Positions 16,175-24,975 are shown, counted from the stretch's first letter. The stretch is DNA of 64,000 nucleotides from Hymenobacter glacieicola (GCF_014640315.1 NZ_BMGS01000008.1:1-64000), one strand, 5' to 3'. Notes: generated from the letters alone by a model not told the origin. Numbers and translations are program-made.

Positions 16175-16690
16175 TTATAGCTTCTGCCAGCCGACCACTA
16201 CCGCATCGGCGGGGCGGTTCTGGACCTGATATTCGGCGGGAACCTGGGCGGTTTCGGGCATGGGTAGCTCCGGTACGGCCTCCCGCACGCGGTGGAGCAA
16301 ACGAGCCGCCCGCACGTTGGAAAGGTCGAAGGTGAGCAGATCCGGGCCGCTGTCGGCGTAGAGTAGGTTGCCCTTCATGGCCACGTCCACGTTGCCGGGA
16401 ATGCGCAGAAAGGCTACCGGCTGGGGGTGGCTGGGGTCCTGGTTATTGATGATGTGCACCCCCTGATACTGCTCATTGATCAGAATGTACGGGTCGCGCA
16501 GGTAAATTTTGCCCGTGTTGTGCAGTTCTTGAGGCGGCAATACGGCTACGGCCTGCTCCAACTGGGTTCGGGCCATAAGCAGGGGCTTGTAGGATGGGAG
16601 CGGCACCCGGTCAACCGGCTCCACCAGGGGGCAAGCCGTGAGACTCAGCAGAAACGTGCTGCCTACTAAGAGAGAGTACAGTTGGCGCAT
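16175..16690 (-). CDS. Short LVIVD-repeat lipoprotein
   Basis: A 171-aa lipoprotein with a lipobox around LLSLTAC near residue 20. It shares the repeat style of its downstream neighbour: KIYLRDPYILINEQYQGVHI followed by NNQDPSHPQPVAFLRIPGN and NLLYADSGPDLLTFDLSNV. It is shorter than the neighbour and may hold only two or three repeats. Start ATG 16690 (MRQLYSLLVGS) precedes the signal peptide. It is probably the first gene of the three-gene envelope operon 16690-14705. Confidence 0.75.
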   Translation of the reverse strand: MRQLYSLLVGSTFLLSLTACPLVEPVDRVPLPSYKPLLMARTQLEQAVAVLPPQELHNTGKIYLRDPYILINEQYQGVHIINNQDPSHPQPVAFLRIPGNVDVAMKGNLLYADSGPDLLTFDLSNVRAARLLHRVREAVPELPMPETAQVPAEYQVQNRPADAVVVGWQKL

Positions 16691-16769
16691 AGCAAACATC
16701 GAAAAGTGGGTATCGGCAAGAGTGTACCCACCCGCGCAATGGTTGCACTGCGCCCCAAGAATAGCGGGC

Positions 16770-17711
16770 TCAATAACCCCGCTGCAGGTCCACCTGGTTT
16801 TCCAGGGGCTGCTGCTGGAGTAGGCGCCGAAGGTTACGCAGGAACACGGCCACTTTGCCCTCGTCTTCGCCGGGCTGGCCGCCCCCGCTGTGCTGGGTGA
16901 GCAGTACGCGCGGCAAACTCCAGAGCGGGCTCTCAGCAGGCAAAGGCTCCTGGGCCGTTACATCCAGCACGGCGCCCCCAAGCCGGCCCGCTTGCAAGGC
17001 CGCAATCAGGGCAGGCTCGTCGGTGGTGTTGCCGCGGCCCACGCTGGCGTAGAGGGCATCCGGGAGCATGGCGGCAATAAGGTCGGCGGAGAAAAAGCCT
17101 TCGGCGCTACCCGGCAGACAGTTCACCACAATGTCGGTAGCGGGCAGGGCTGCGCGCAGTTCTTCCGGGGAATGAAGCTGCGCCTGCGGATCGGTGCGGG
17201 CCAGAAACTGCACGGAGCACCCGAAACCCGTGAGTTGTTGGGCTACGGCCTGGCCAATGGCGCCGCTTCCCAGAATAACAACGCGCTTACCGCGCAGTAA
17301 TCCGAGTTTCGGGCGCACGGGGCCACCTACCCACTGTTTTTTGGCTTGAAGCACCGCTAGCTCAGGCACGTAACGCAGCAGGCCCAATAGGCCTGCCACC
17401 ATCGTCTCGGCGCAGGGCCAGGCAAAAAAGTCGCCCATGTTGGCTACCGGGCAGCTAAGCGCTACCTGCTGATACCGTTCAATGCCGGCCGAATCAATTT
17501 GCCAAAACCGGAGCCGGGGCGGCGCGGGCGTTAGCCAGGCCGCAGGCGGGTTGCCTAGCAGCACATCTGCCGACTGTAGTGCCTCCTGCTGGGTCGGAGC
17601 TGCCAGCCCGGAGCGGAAGGAAACGGTGACGTCGGGGGGGAGTTGCGCCAGCAAGTCGGCCTGCGCTCTAGGGTTCAAGTCAGAGTAAACAAACACGTGC
17701 ATAGTAGCCAT
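16770..17711 (-). CDS. D-2-hydroxyacid dehydrogenase
   Basis: A 313-aa member of the NAD-dependent D-isomer 2-hydroxyacid dehydrogenase family. The Rossmann motif VILGSGAIGQAVAQQL lies in the middle; the C-terminal catalytic part holds VGRGNTTDEPALIAAL (Arg-containing region), LDVTAQEPLPAESPLW (Glu) and LLTQHSGGG (His). The N-terminal catalytic part is shorter than in lactate dehydrogenases but normal for the YcdW/GhrA-like group that reduces glyoxylate or hydroxypyruvate. Start codons at 17711 and 17702 are both possible. Monocistronic, with a terminator shared with the next gene downstream of the opposite side. Confidence 0.85.
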   Translation of the reverse strand: MATMHVFVYSDLNPRAQADLLAQLPPDVTVSFRSGLAAPTQQEALQSADVLLGNPPAAWLTPAPPRLRFWQIDSAGIERYQQVALSCPVANMGDFFAWPCAETMVAGLLGLLRYVPELAVLQAKKQWVGGPVRPKLGLLRGKRVVILGSGAIGQAVAQQLTGFGCSVQFLARTDPQAQLHSPEELRAALPATDIVVNCLPGSAEGFFSADLIAAMLPDALYASVGRGNTTDEPALIAALQAGRLGGAVLDVTAQEPLPAESPLWSLPRVLLTQHSGGGQPGEDEGKVAVFLRNLRRLLQQQPLENQVDLQRGY

Positions 17712-17799
17712 ACTCGCTAACTCCGCTTGGGGGTTGCACGCGGAGGGGCCGGCAGCCGGTTCGCAAGGTGCCAGGGTAGGCGGCTGGCCCGTTCACAAA

Positions 17800-17829
17800 A
17801 AAGCCCCGAACCGGGTGGTTCGGGGCTTT
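17800..17829. terminator. Hairpin terminator
   Basis: AAAGCCCCGAACC and GGTTCGGGGCTTT form a perfect 13-bp stem with a 4-base loop, preceded by A residues and followed by T-rich bases. On the minus strand it ends the glycine-zipper gene at 17855. Confidence 0.8.
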
Positions 17830-17854
17830 ATAATCTGCTACAGCTACTCTTGCG

Positions 17855-18148
17855 TTAGTCTCTGCGCGAATATTGTTCGTGACGAACAGGATCTTTTTTC
17901 TTGTCTTTCTTACGGCCAATAATGCCACCGGCCGCTGCGCCAGCTACGCCGCCCAGCACGGCTCCTTTACCGCCGCCTATCACGGCCCCGGTTACGGCGC
18001 CGGCGCCCCCACCAATGGCAGCCCCTTTTGCTTTTCTGCTCCAGGTTTTCTTGGGTGTGGTTTGTGCTTCCGCAGTCGATGTTACCACAGTGCTTTCCAT
18101 CACGAAAAGGGCCGAAAGCATGGCCGCATATATCTTGAACGTTTTCAT
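17855..18148 (-). CDS. Glycine-zipper protein, exported
   Basis: A 97-aa protein with a signal peptide (MKTFKIYAAMLSALFVMEST... ending TAEAQ) and a long glycine-zipper stretch: AKGAAIGGGAGAVTGAVIGG, then GKGAVLGGVAGAAAGGIIGR. The tail is basic (KKDKKKDPVRHEQYSRRD). Glycine-zipper proteins insert into membranes or form oligomers, and many are called YMGG-like or YgaP-like without a function. Start ATG 18148 is chosen because the signal peptide begins there; the longer frame adds unrelated sequence. Function unknown. Confidence 0.8.
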   Translation of the reverse strand: MKTFKIYAAMLSALFVMESTVVTSTAEAQTTPKKTWSRKAKGAAIGGGAGAVTGAVIGGGKGAVLGGVAGAAAGGIIGRKKDKKKDPVRHEQYSRRD

Positions 18149-18283
18149 GGTCAGTATGATAAATCCTGAATGGATGGAGTTTAGCCTTTTAACGAAGCGA
18201 CAAAAGGCGGGTTTCATACTGGCTAAAATTTTATACAATCGGCTATTGTGTAGTATATAAAAAACAATATAGATAATGGCTGC

Positions 18284-18318
18284 AAAAAAAATACCCCCAG
18301 ACCAATGGCCCGGGGGTA
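18284..18318 (-). terminator. Rho-independent terminator of the S9 peptidase gene
   Basis: On the minus strand a stem TACCCCC/GGGGGTA is followed by a run of seven T residues. It lies 24 bp past the stop at 18342. Confidence 0.85.
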
Positions 18319-18341
18319 GTGCAAACAATACCAAACAGCGC

Positions 18342-20789
18342 TTACCGAACGTCGGCCTTGGTATTCTCCGTAGCGGGCGCGGTGCTGGCTTTCTTTACGT
18401 AGGTGTCGAGCCAGGTATTCATCTCCCACAGCATATGCATGATGGACTCGCGGGCTGAGTAGCCGTGCGACTCGGCCGGTAGTACTACGTAGCGCACGGT
18501 AGCGCCGTGGCCCTTCAGCGCGTTATAAAACCGCTCGCTCTGGATGGGGAAGGTGCCGGAATTATTATCAGCCTCGCCGTGAATCAGCAGAATTGGGGTT
18601 TTGATTTTATCGGCGAAGTTGAAAGGCGACATGGTGTTGTACACTTCCGGTGCCTGCCAGTAGGTGCGCTCCTCGCCCTGGAACCCGAAGGGCGTCAGGG
18701 TGCGGTTATACGCGCCGCTCCGGGCAATACCTGCCTTGAACAAGTTGGTGTGAGCCAGTAGGTTGGCCGTCATGAATGCCCCGTAGCTGTGGCCCATTAC
18801 GGCTACTCGCTTGGGGTCTACCACCCCCAGCCGCTGCCCTTCGTCGATGGCCGCCTTGGCCGAGGCCGTAAGCTGCTCCACGTACGTGTCATTGGGCTCC
18901 TTCGTGCCCTCGCCCACAATTGGAATGCTGGTGCCCTGCAGAACGGCGTAGCCCTGGGTTACCCAGTACACTGGGGAGCCCCAGTTCAGACGGGCAAAGG
19001 TGTAGGGCGAGCCTTTTACTTGGCTGGCGTCCTTCTTGTCTTTGAATTCTACCGGGTATGCCTCCATCAGGGTTGGCAACGGGCCATCTTCCTTCTTGTA
19101 GTTCGGGGGTAGGTAGAGGTTGGCCGTCAGCTCTACCCCGTCGGCGCGCTTGTACTTCAGCACCTGCTTCTGCAGGTTGCCGAGGCTGGCGTAGGGATTT
19201 GGAAATTTGGTCAGAGGGGTGAGTTTCAAGCTCGGAGCATCGCGCAGGAAGTAGTTTGGCGACTCTTGGGGCGACTCCCGACGGGTCACGAACGTACGCT
19301 TGCCCGCATCCAGAATCGTGACGGGCATCTCGTAGTAAGGCGCCTCGGAACGCCACCACCGGGCGCTTTTCTTGGTGCGCACGTTTAGCTCGTCAATGAA
19401 AGGCCGGTCGCCCTCGGGCGAGGCACCCGCACCAATGAAGTACACTACGTCGCCGGCCCCATCCGTAGCCAGAACCTGGCGGCCCTGGCTGTTGCGGTGC
19501 AGGTACGGGGTTCCTGGGTCAGTGTAGGTGTCCTGGGAAGAACGCTCAAACAGGGGCGTGAGCGAGGTTTTGGTGGCCAAGTCCAAGGTCCAGGTGGTTT
19601 CCTTGCGGTCAGCCCAGCGGTAACCTTCTACCAGGGCCAGCTTATCGGTACCCCAGTGAATGTCGCGGAAGCGCAGGGGTAAGGCCGCCAGCTCCTGGGG
19701 CTGCCCATCGAAGGGGGCCGCTAGGGCGAAGAGCTTGTCGCGCACGGCCGCCTCTGTTTTAGGATTGCCACCGTCTTGGGCCTCCACCCAGAATACGGTG
19801 TTGGGGGCATCTTCGCGCCACCCGAACTGACGGCGCCCAGTAGGCACGGCGTCAAAGCTGGTGGGTACGTTATCGGCCAGGGGCAGTTCGGCTAGCTCCT
19901 TTACTACCAACCCTTCCAGGTTCAGTACTTCTACTCGTTGCGGGAAGCTGCTGACGGGCAGAGTGTACGAGTAGGGGCGGTGACGGGTGCGCACCAGCAC
20001 GTAGCGGCCATTGGGCGAGGGAACGGCCTGCTGAATCATGCCGGGCTGACCCAGCGGGGCCATGCGGCCATCGAGGCCCACCTTTACTACCTGAGCCAAG
20101 GCATAGTAGTCGAACAGACGCTCATCAACCGGGCTTTTCAGCAAATCCTGATAGGTGCGGGCAGCGGCGGTGCGGCCAATATTCTGCTGAATAGCCGGGC
20201 CTTTGGGCACTTCAGTAGGGTTGGGAGCCTCACCCCGGCCACCTACCACCGCGCGGGCAATGATGGTTTTGTTGTCGGAAACCCACTCGAATGGAGTGCC
20301 AAAGACGCTGTTCAGAAACAGGTTGGGCACCAGGCGAGCTGAGGCCGAGGCCACATCCGCAATCCACAGCTCCACGTGGTTGTTGGTAGTGTGGGTAAAG
20401 GCAATTTTGGTATTGTCCGGCGACCATTGCACGTCGCTGATGCGGGCATTGGCGGGCAGGCCCGTAATAAGCAGTTCCTTGCCATCGGGCAGCTTACGCA
20501 AGCGCAGGGACGAAACGTAGGCCGTGCGGCTAGGTCCGTTGGTGCGCGGGTTGATGCGCAAGCCCGCCAGCCGCAGTTCTGGCTGGCTTAGCTCGGCAAT
20601 AGATGGCATGTCGCGCACATCCATCAGCAGCATCCACTGCCCGTTGGAGGCAAAGCTAACCCGCGGGGTAGGGGCAGCATCGGCCAACGCGGCAATGGCC
20701 CTGGGGGGCGTTTGGTACGGCAAGTCCTGCGCCGTTGCCAGGCTCAGCGTGCTCACGCACAAAGCCAGGGTGAGTCGAAATATTTTCAT
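18342..20789 (-). CDS. S9 family serine peptidase, glutamyl-endopeptidase-like
   Basis: An 815-aa exported peptidase: signal peptide MKIFRLTLALCVSTLSLATA, a beta-propeller N-terminal half and an alpha/beta hydrolase C-terminal half. Catalytic residues: Ser668 in GHSYGAFMTANLLAHT, Asp741 in HGEADNNSGTFPIQSERF and His775 in ESHGYSAR. The motif GHSYGAFM and the NNSGTFP segment match the plant and bacterial glutamyl endopeptidase group of family S9D. It would cleave after glutamate in the periplasm. The start at 20789 (MKIFR) is preferred to a longer frame with no signal character. Transcribed alone. Confidence 0.88.
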   Translation of the reverse strand: MKIFRLTLALCVSTLSLATAQDLPYQTPPRAIAALADAAPTPRVSFASNGQWMLLMDVRDMPSIAELSQPELRLAGLRINPRTNGPSRTAYVSSLRLRKLPDGKELLITGLPANARISDVQWSPDNTKIAFTHTTNNHVELWIADVASASARLVPNLFLNSVFGTPFEWVSDNKTIIARAVVGGRGEAPNPTEVPKGPAIQQNIGRTAAARTYQDLLKSPVDERLFDYYALAQVVKVGLDGRMAPLGQPGMIQQAVPSPNGRYVLVRTRHRPYSYTLPVSSFPQRVEVLNLEGLVVKELAELPLADNVPTSFDAVPTGRRQFGWREDAPNTVFWVEAQDGGNPKTEAAVRDKLFALAAPFDGQPQELAALPLRFRDIHWGTDKLALVEGYRWADRKETTWTLDLATKTSLTPLFERSSQDTYTDPGTPYLHRNSQGRQVLATDGAGDVVYFIGAGASPEGDRPFIDELNVRTKKSARWWRSEAPYYEMPVTILDAGKRTFVTRRESPQESPNYFLRDAPSLKLTPLTKFPNPYASLGNLQKQVLKYKRADGVELTANLYLPPNYKKEDGPLPTLMEAYPVEFKDKKDASQVKGSPYTFARLNWGSPVYWVTQGYAVLQGTSIPIVGEGTKEPNDTYVEQLTASAKAAIDEGQRLGVVDPKRVAVMGHSYGAFMTANLLAHTNLFKAGIARSGAYNRTLTPFGFQGEERTYWQAPEVYNTMSPFNFADKIKTPILLIHGEADNNSGTFPIQSERFYNALKGHGATVRYVVLPAESHGYSARESIMHMLWEMNTWLDTYVKKASTAPATENTKADVR

Positions 20790-20915
20790 AGAAAGAGGTA
20801 AGCAACAGAAAATTACTACAAAGGACGGCACAATCCGTCAGATTTTCTAAAGGATGTACAACTCCTTGCCGTATTCCCACGTAACGCCGAGCTTTTGCGG
20901 CTGGCTACAAACGGC

Positions 20916-20943
20916 AAAGCCCCTACCCATGGGCAGAGGCTTT
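20916..20943. terminator. Hairpin terminator after the pirin gene
   Basis: AAAGCCCCTACCC and GGGCAGAGGCTTT form an imperfect stem around ATG. It lies 47 bp past the pirin stop at 20990 on the minus strand. Confidence 0.6.
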
Positions 20944-20989
20944 GTACCGGCAATGTGCATTTTTGCTGAATACGCTGGCTTTTAAAGGC

Positions 20990-21700
20990 TTAGTGGTTGA
21001 TAGGTGCTTCAATCAGCACAAAGTGGCTGGTGGCCTCCACCTGAATAGACACCAAATCTGTGTCCCAGAGCCCGATGCTTTCCCGCGCGGCCACTACCTG
21101 CCCGTTCACGGTTAGCTGGCCTTCCATCACGAACACAAACACACACTTATTAACTGGGTTTAGGCGGTACTCTACCTGCTGGCCGGCGTCAAATAAACCC
21201 AGGCTGAGCCGGGCGTTCTGGTTGATCCAGCAGTGGGCGGTGCCTTCCTCGTTGCTGACAATGGTGGTGAGCTGGTTGCGGCGTTTTTCGCGGGGGAAGG
21301 CGCGGCGCTGGTAGCGGGGCGTCACGTTCTGCAGCTTGGGCTCAATCCAGATCTGCAGGAAGTTCACTTCGTCCTCGCCGATGTTGTGCTCCTCGTGGCG
21401 CAGGCCGCTGCCGGCGCTCATAATCTGCACCGAGTCGGGTCCTACCTCTTCCGAGTAGCCCAACGAATCTTTGTGGTTCATGCGCCCGGCCAGCATCACG
21501 GAAATGATTTCCATGTTGGCGTGAGCGTGCAGGCCAAAGCCGTTTCCGGGCTGCACAAAGTCATCGTTGAATACCCGCAGCAGCCCGAAGCCGGCACGCT
21601 CGGGGTTGGCGTAGGGGCCGAAGCTCAGGGAAAAATGGCTTTGCAGCCACCCAATGTCTTTCAGGCCGCGGTCGGCGGCTCGGGTGAGGCGGAAGGGCAT
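20990..21700 (-). CDS. Pirin family protein, copy 1
   Basis: A 236-aa pirin (two cupin domains). The N-terminal metal site is visible as HAHANMEIIS with a later HEEHNI; LLRVFNDD and EEVNFLQIWI match the family. Pirins act as quercetinases or as iron-dependent redox sensors and cofactors; the metal site is intact. It is separated from the nitroreductase stop by 3 bp, so the two form an operon (nitroreductase first). A second pirin at 22478 shares RVLNDD, MEIIS, SAGxGxxH and FLQIW, so the cluster has two paralogues. Confidence 0.88.
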   Translation of the reverse strand: MPFRLTRAADRGLKDIGWLQSHFSLSFGPYANPERAGFGLLRVFNDDFVQPGNGFGLHAHANMEIISVMLAGRMNHKDSLGYSEEVGPDSVQIMSAGSGLRHEEHNIGEDEVNFLQIWIEPKLQNVTPRYQRRAFPREKRRNQLTTIVSNEEGTAHCWINQNARLSLGLFDAGQQVEYRLNPVNKCVFVFVMEGQLTVNGQVVAARESIGLWDTDLVSIQVEATSHFVLIEAPINH

Positions 21701-21703
21701 AGT

Positions 21704-22282
21704 TTAGGCGGATAGGCTTTCGTGAAAGACAATTTCGGTGAGCGGCTTGCGCTGGCGCGGGGCTTTTTCGCGGCTCAGGAAGGGCTCCTCCAGTTGTTCG
21801 GCCGCGCCCAGGTAGCCCAGGGCAATAAAGGTTACCGGCTGCAAATTCTCCGGGATCTGAAACGCCTCCCGGGTTTTGGCCGCATCGAAGCCGCCCATGA
21901 AGTGGCCGTGCAGGCCCAGAGCCGTAGCCTCCAAAATAAGGTTGGCGTTGGCCAAGCCCAGGTCGTGAAGAGCAGCGCCGTTGGGGTTGCCGTTGTCGTA
22001 CTGAGTTTTGGCCAGGGCCAGAATCAGAACGGGGGCATTTTTGGCCCAAGGCTGGTTACCGGGCAGCAGGCAGTCCACCATTTTCTGGAATGCTTCCTGG
22101 TTGGCGTGGTGGGCGTAGATGTAGCGCCAGGGCTGCTCATTCATGGCGCTGGCGGCCCAGGAGGCAGCTTCAAACACCTGCTGAAGCGTTTCCGGGGCTA
22201 CGGGGTAGCTGGCAAAGGACCGTGGACTCCAGCGTTTGCGGATAGTTTCCTGAACGGGAAAAGTAGTGGGGGCGTGTTTCAT
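21704..22282 (-). CDS. Nitroreductase family protein
   Basis: A 192-aa FMN-dependent nitroreductase. Features: RKRWSPRSFASYPV near residue 18 (FMN phosphate-binding Arg-Ser pair), EAASWAASAMNEQPWRYIYA (the family's NxQPW segment) and LILEATALGLHGHFMGGFD. Such enzymes use NAD(P)H to reduce nitro groups, quinones or flavins. It reads into the pirin gene with only a 3-bp gap. Start ATG 22282 (MKHAPTTF) fits the family. Context with pirins and an HxlR regulator suggests a response to quinones or electrophiles. Confidence 0.87.
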   Translation of the reverse strand: MKHAPTTFPVQETIRKRWSPRSFASYPVAPETLQQVFEAASWAASAMNEQPWRYIYAHHANQEAFQKMVDCLLPGNQPWAKNAPVLILALAKTQYDNGNPNGAALHDLGLANANLILEATALGLHGHFMGGFDAAKTREAFQIPENLQPVTFIALGYLGAAEQLEEPFLSREKAPRQRKPLTEIVFHESLSA

Positions 22283-22477
22283 GGTAGCTAGTAAACCATA
22301 CTTCCCGCCATTGTTTGGGCCGAGGCAAAACAAAGAGCGGGAAGCAGGCAAAAACAGGTGTGTAGTGGTGAAAGTAAATCGGGCGTCTTGACCCTCCGCC
22401 GTAAGTCGGCAGACAACGCCGGTTCGTCGGTGAAGCCTACGCGCTGGCCCGCCGGAATGATGCAGGGCAGCGGGGCC

Positions 22478-23191
22478 TTACAGGGTCATGGGTACTTCCA
22501 TCAGCAGCAGGCGCGTAGCAGAATCGGCTTGCACCGTAAAGCTTTCCGCGTCCCAGATGCCGAACCCGTCGCGGCGGTGCAGGGCCTGTCCGCCTACTGT
22601 CGCGTCGCCTTCCAGCACAAACACATACACGCCGTTACCGGGCTTTTTTACCTGATATTCTGCCGTGAAACCTGCGTCAAAATCGGCTAAATGAAACCAC
22701 GCGTCCTGGTGAATCCACACGCCTGCATCATCGGGATTCGGCGACAATACCTGCTGAAAGCGGTTGTGGCGGTCCTCGGCCCGGAACGTCTGCTGATCGT
22801 AGCGGGGGGTAACATTACGCTTGTTCGGGAATACCCAAATCTGCAGGAACTTCACTTCCTCCCGCTGGCTGTGGTTTTTCTCGCTGTGGGCAATGCCCGT
22901 GCCGGCACTCATTACCTGCACGTCGCCGCTTTGGATAATGCCGTGGTTGCCGGCGCTGTCCTTGTGCTCCAGCGTGCCGGAAAGGGGAATGCTGATGATT
23001 TCCATGTTGTCGTGGGGGTGGGTGCCGAAGCCCATGCCGCCCGCCACGGTATCATCGTTGAGTACGCGCAGCACCCCAAAGTGCACCCGCTCCGGGTTCT
23101 GGTAACCCGCGAAGCTGAAGGTATGATACGAAGTAAGCCAGCCGTGGCTAGCGTGGCCCCGGGAGGCCGCTGTATGAAGCAAAGTCTGCAT
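22478..23191 (-). CDS. Pirin family protein, copy 2
   Basis: A 237-aa pirin. The metal-site motif HPHDNMEIIS is intact, followed by SAGTGIAHSEKNHS and EVKFLQIWVFPNKRNVTPRY. Start ATG 23191 (MQTLLHTAASRGHASHGWLT) gives the family start. It is divergent from the HxlR gene and shares a 157-bp control region with it, which contains a perfect palindrome. It is probably regulated by HxlR. It is about 50 percent similar in key motifs to copy 1 at 20990. Confidence 0.88.
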   Translation of the reverse strand: MQTLLHTAASRGHASHGWLTSYHTFSFAGYQNPERVHFGVLRVLNDDTVAGGMGFGTHPHDNMEIISIPLSGTLEHKDSAGNHGIIQSGDVQVMSAGTGIAHSEKNHSQREEVKFLQIWVFPNKRNVTPRYDQQTFRAEDRHNRFQQVLSPNPDDAGVWIHQDAWFHLADFDAGFTAEYQVKKPGNGVYVFVLEGDATVGGQALHRRDGFGIWDAESFTVQADSATRLLLMEVPMTL

Positions 23192-23229
23192 GGTTGGTAA
23201 AAGGGTAAGATGAATCGAAGCGCACAATC

Positions 23230-23241
23230 GTATGTACATAC
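23230..23241. promoter_or_regulatory. Candidate HxlR operator, GTATGTACATAC
   Basis: A perfect 12-bp palindrome between the divergent pirin and HxlR genes. Its right half GTACATAC occurs again at 23340-23347, just before the HxlR ATG. On the minus strand it overlaps a candidate -7 element (TACGATTG) of the pirin gene, with TTTG about 22 bases upstream, so binding there would block pirin transcription. Confidence 0.5.
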
Positions 23242-23246
23242 ATGAA

Positions 23247-23282
23247 TTGTAGTTCAAAGATTCACTTCTTGCTATACTTTTG
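23247..23282 (+). promoter_or_regulatory. Candidate promoter of the HxlR gene
   Basis: TACTTTTG at 23275-23282 matches the Bacteroidota -7 element TAnnTTTG exactly. A TTG at 23247-23249 could be the -33 element, though 25 bases is a little long. Confidence 0.4.
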
Positions 23283-23348
23283 CAAGCAGGTACACAGCTG
23301 TATATTAATACCCTGCGTGTAACCTTTGCTGATAACCAAGTACATACG

Positions 23349-23687
23349 ATGGCTACACGCGCAAAAGAATTTCCACAGTGCGCATTCCGGCAAACGCTGG
23401 ACGTACTAGAAGGCAAATGGAAGTTTGCCATTATCGACAGTTTGCTCCAGCATGAGGTGCTACGCTTCAAGGAGCTGGAGCGCGACGTAGCCGGCATTAC
23501 GGCCCGCATGCTGGTTAAGGAGCTGAAGCTGCTGGAGGCCCACGGCATTGTGCGCCGCCAGCCCTACGCCACCGTTCCACCTACCGTGGAGTACTCGCTC
23601 ACCGACTGCGGCCACAGCCTGCAGCCTGTCATTGAGGCCATCCGAACCTGGGGCGAGCAGAACAAGGCCGCGCTGCAGCCTGCCTAG
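23349..23687 (+). CDS. HxlR family transcriptional regulator
   Basis: A 112-aa winged-helix regulator of the HxlR type. It has a Cys near the N-terminus (FPQCAFRQTLDVLEGKWKF), the family core VLxGKWKFAII, and the wing segment RMLVKELKLLEAHGIVRRQ, followed by YSLTDCGHSLQPVIEAIRTWG. In relatives the N-terminal Cys senses quinones, diamide or aldehydes. Start ATG 23349 is 1 base past the GTACATACG half-site, so the gene is likely autoregulated. It is divergent from pirin copy 2, its likely target; the nitroreductase-pirin operon may be under it too. Confidence 0.85.
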   Translation: MATRAKEFPQCAFRQTLDVLEGKWKFAIIDSLLQHEVLRFKELERDVAGITARMLVKELKLLEAHGIVRRQPYATVPPTVEYSLTDCGHSLQPVIEAIRTWGEQNKAALQPA

Positions 23688-23719
23688 CAGGGTAGGGGTT
23701 ACTTTTTTGTTACTAATTT

Positions 23720-24631
23720 ATGCACCTGCATGACTTTCCGGTTGTTTCGCGGTTGGCGCCTACCCCCAGCGGCTTTCTGCACCTGGGTAATGCCATCAAC
23801 TTCACGCTGACGTGGCTGCTCACGCGCCGGGCCGGGGGCACCCTGCACCTGCGCATTGATGACCTAGACCGGGCCCGGTTTCGACAAGCCTACCTCGACA
23901 ATATCTTCCGCACCCTGGAGTGGCTGGGCCTCGACTACGACCACGGCCCCACCGGCCCCGATGATTTTGAGCGGCACTTCTCCCAGCGGCATTTTCTGCC
24001 CGACTACGAGGCCATCTTGCAAGCGGCCCAGCAGGCTCACCCCGCGGTATTCTACGCCTGCCGCTGCTCCCGCTCCGAACTCGCCCGCCTGGTCTTACCC
24101 GACGGCCGTTACCCCGGCACTTGCCAACACCAGCCGCTACCCCTTACAACTCCTGACGCGGCCTGGCGTGCCCACGTACCCACGCCTACCCCCGTCCGCT
24201 TCCTGGATCTGTTGCAAGGACCAGTAGCCCTCCAACTGGACGAAAGCCTGGGCGACTTTATTGTGCGCAAAAAGGATGGCGCGGCCGCCTACCAAGTAGC
24301 CTCCATAGTGGACGATGTGCGTTTGGGTATTACCCTTGTGGTGCGGGGCCTGGATCTGCTGCCCAGCACGGCCGCCCAACTCTGGCTAGCCCAGTACTTG
24401 CCTGGGCAGCACAGCTTTGCCACAACCCAGTTTGCGCACCACGGTCTCATTCTGGATACCGCCGGGCAGAAACTGTCCAAATCAACCCAGGTCAGTGAGC
24501 AGCGCGGTATAATAGAGGAGGCAAAAACTCCTCGGATAGTATACCAAGCCATAGTGCAGTTGCTTGGGCTGCCACCCGAAGCTGGGGAGTCGTTGAGGGC
24601 ATTGCTAGCGGAAGTGAAGAGCAGTAGGTAG
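23720..24631 (+). CDS. gluQ: Glutamyl-Q tRNA(Asp) synthetase-like protein
   Basis: A 303-aa class I aminoacyl-tRNA synthetase core without the anticodon-binding domain. It has the HIGH signature as HLGN in RLAPTPSGFLHLGNAINF, four-residue zinc-type Cys/His groups (CRCSRSE and YPGTC) and the KMSKS signature as KLSKS. Length and missing C-terminal domain fit GluQ (YadB), which glutamylates queuosine on tRNA-Asp. A truncated glutamyl-tRNA synthetase is the alternative, but the zinc site and size favour GluQ. It starts 33 bp after the HxlR stop and may share its transcript. Confidence 0.8.
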   Translation: MHLHDFPVVSRLAPTPSGFLHLGNAINFTLTWLLTRRAGGTLHLRIDDLDRARFRQAYLDNIFRTLEWLGLDYDHGPTGPDDFERHFSQRHFLPDYEAILQAAQQAHPAVFYACRCSRSELARLVLPDGRYPGTCQHQPLPLTTPDAAWRAHVPTPTPVRFLDLLQGPVALQLDESLGDFIVRKKDGAAAYQVASIVDDVRLGITLVVRGLDLLPSTAAQLWLAQYLPGQHSFATTQFAHHGLILDTAGQKLSKSTQVSEQRGIIEEAKTPRIVYQAIVQLLGLPPEAGESLRALLAEVKSSR

Positions 24632-24975
24632 CACAAGGCTGCTGAAGCGCTTCGCATTGCTTTCTATGAAATCAGCGCTGTTTGATATAGATAGTCTAAT
24701 GTCCAGATTGTTCATCCACTAGGCAACATGCAATAAGGTTTATAGACATAGAAATTAACAAATACCATTGCACTAATTATTGATGATATCAAAAAATATA
24801 GCAGCAGATACCCTAATTACCTCAATATGGGCAAAGGGTTTTTGCGATTATTTCATTTTTGGCATATGTTTATGAGGCCGACACGGTAGAGTTTAGTGAA
24901 ATAACTAAAATAATAACCGTTGTTTTATCTCGTCCGGGCCGGTAGTAATCATCTTATTTCCCATTTTTCACTCAT
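24632..24975. other. AT-rich leader region of the SusC gene
   Basis: This 344-bp region is strongly AT-rich, unlike its neighbours, and contains no gene. It probably carries the promoter and long leader of the SusC operon. A possible promoter is listed separately. Confidence 0.5.
24841..24872 (+). promoter_or_regulatory. Candidate SusC operon promoter
   Basis: TTTG at 24841-24844 and TATGTTTA at 24865-24872 are separated by 20 bases, close to the Bacteroidota -33/-7 layout, with the last base of TAnnTTTG mismatched. It would give a leader of roughly 100 bases. Confidence 0.35.
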
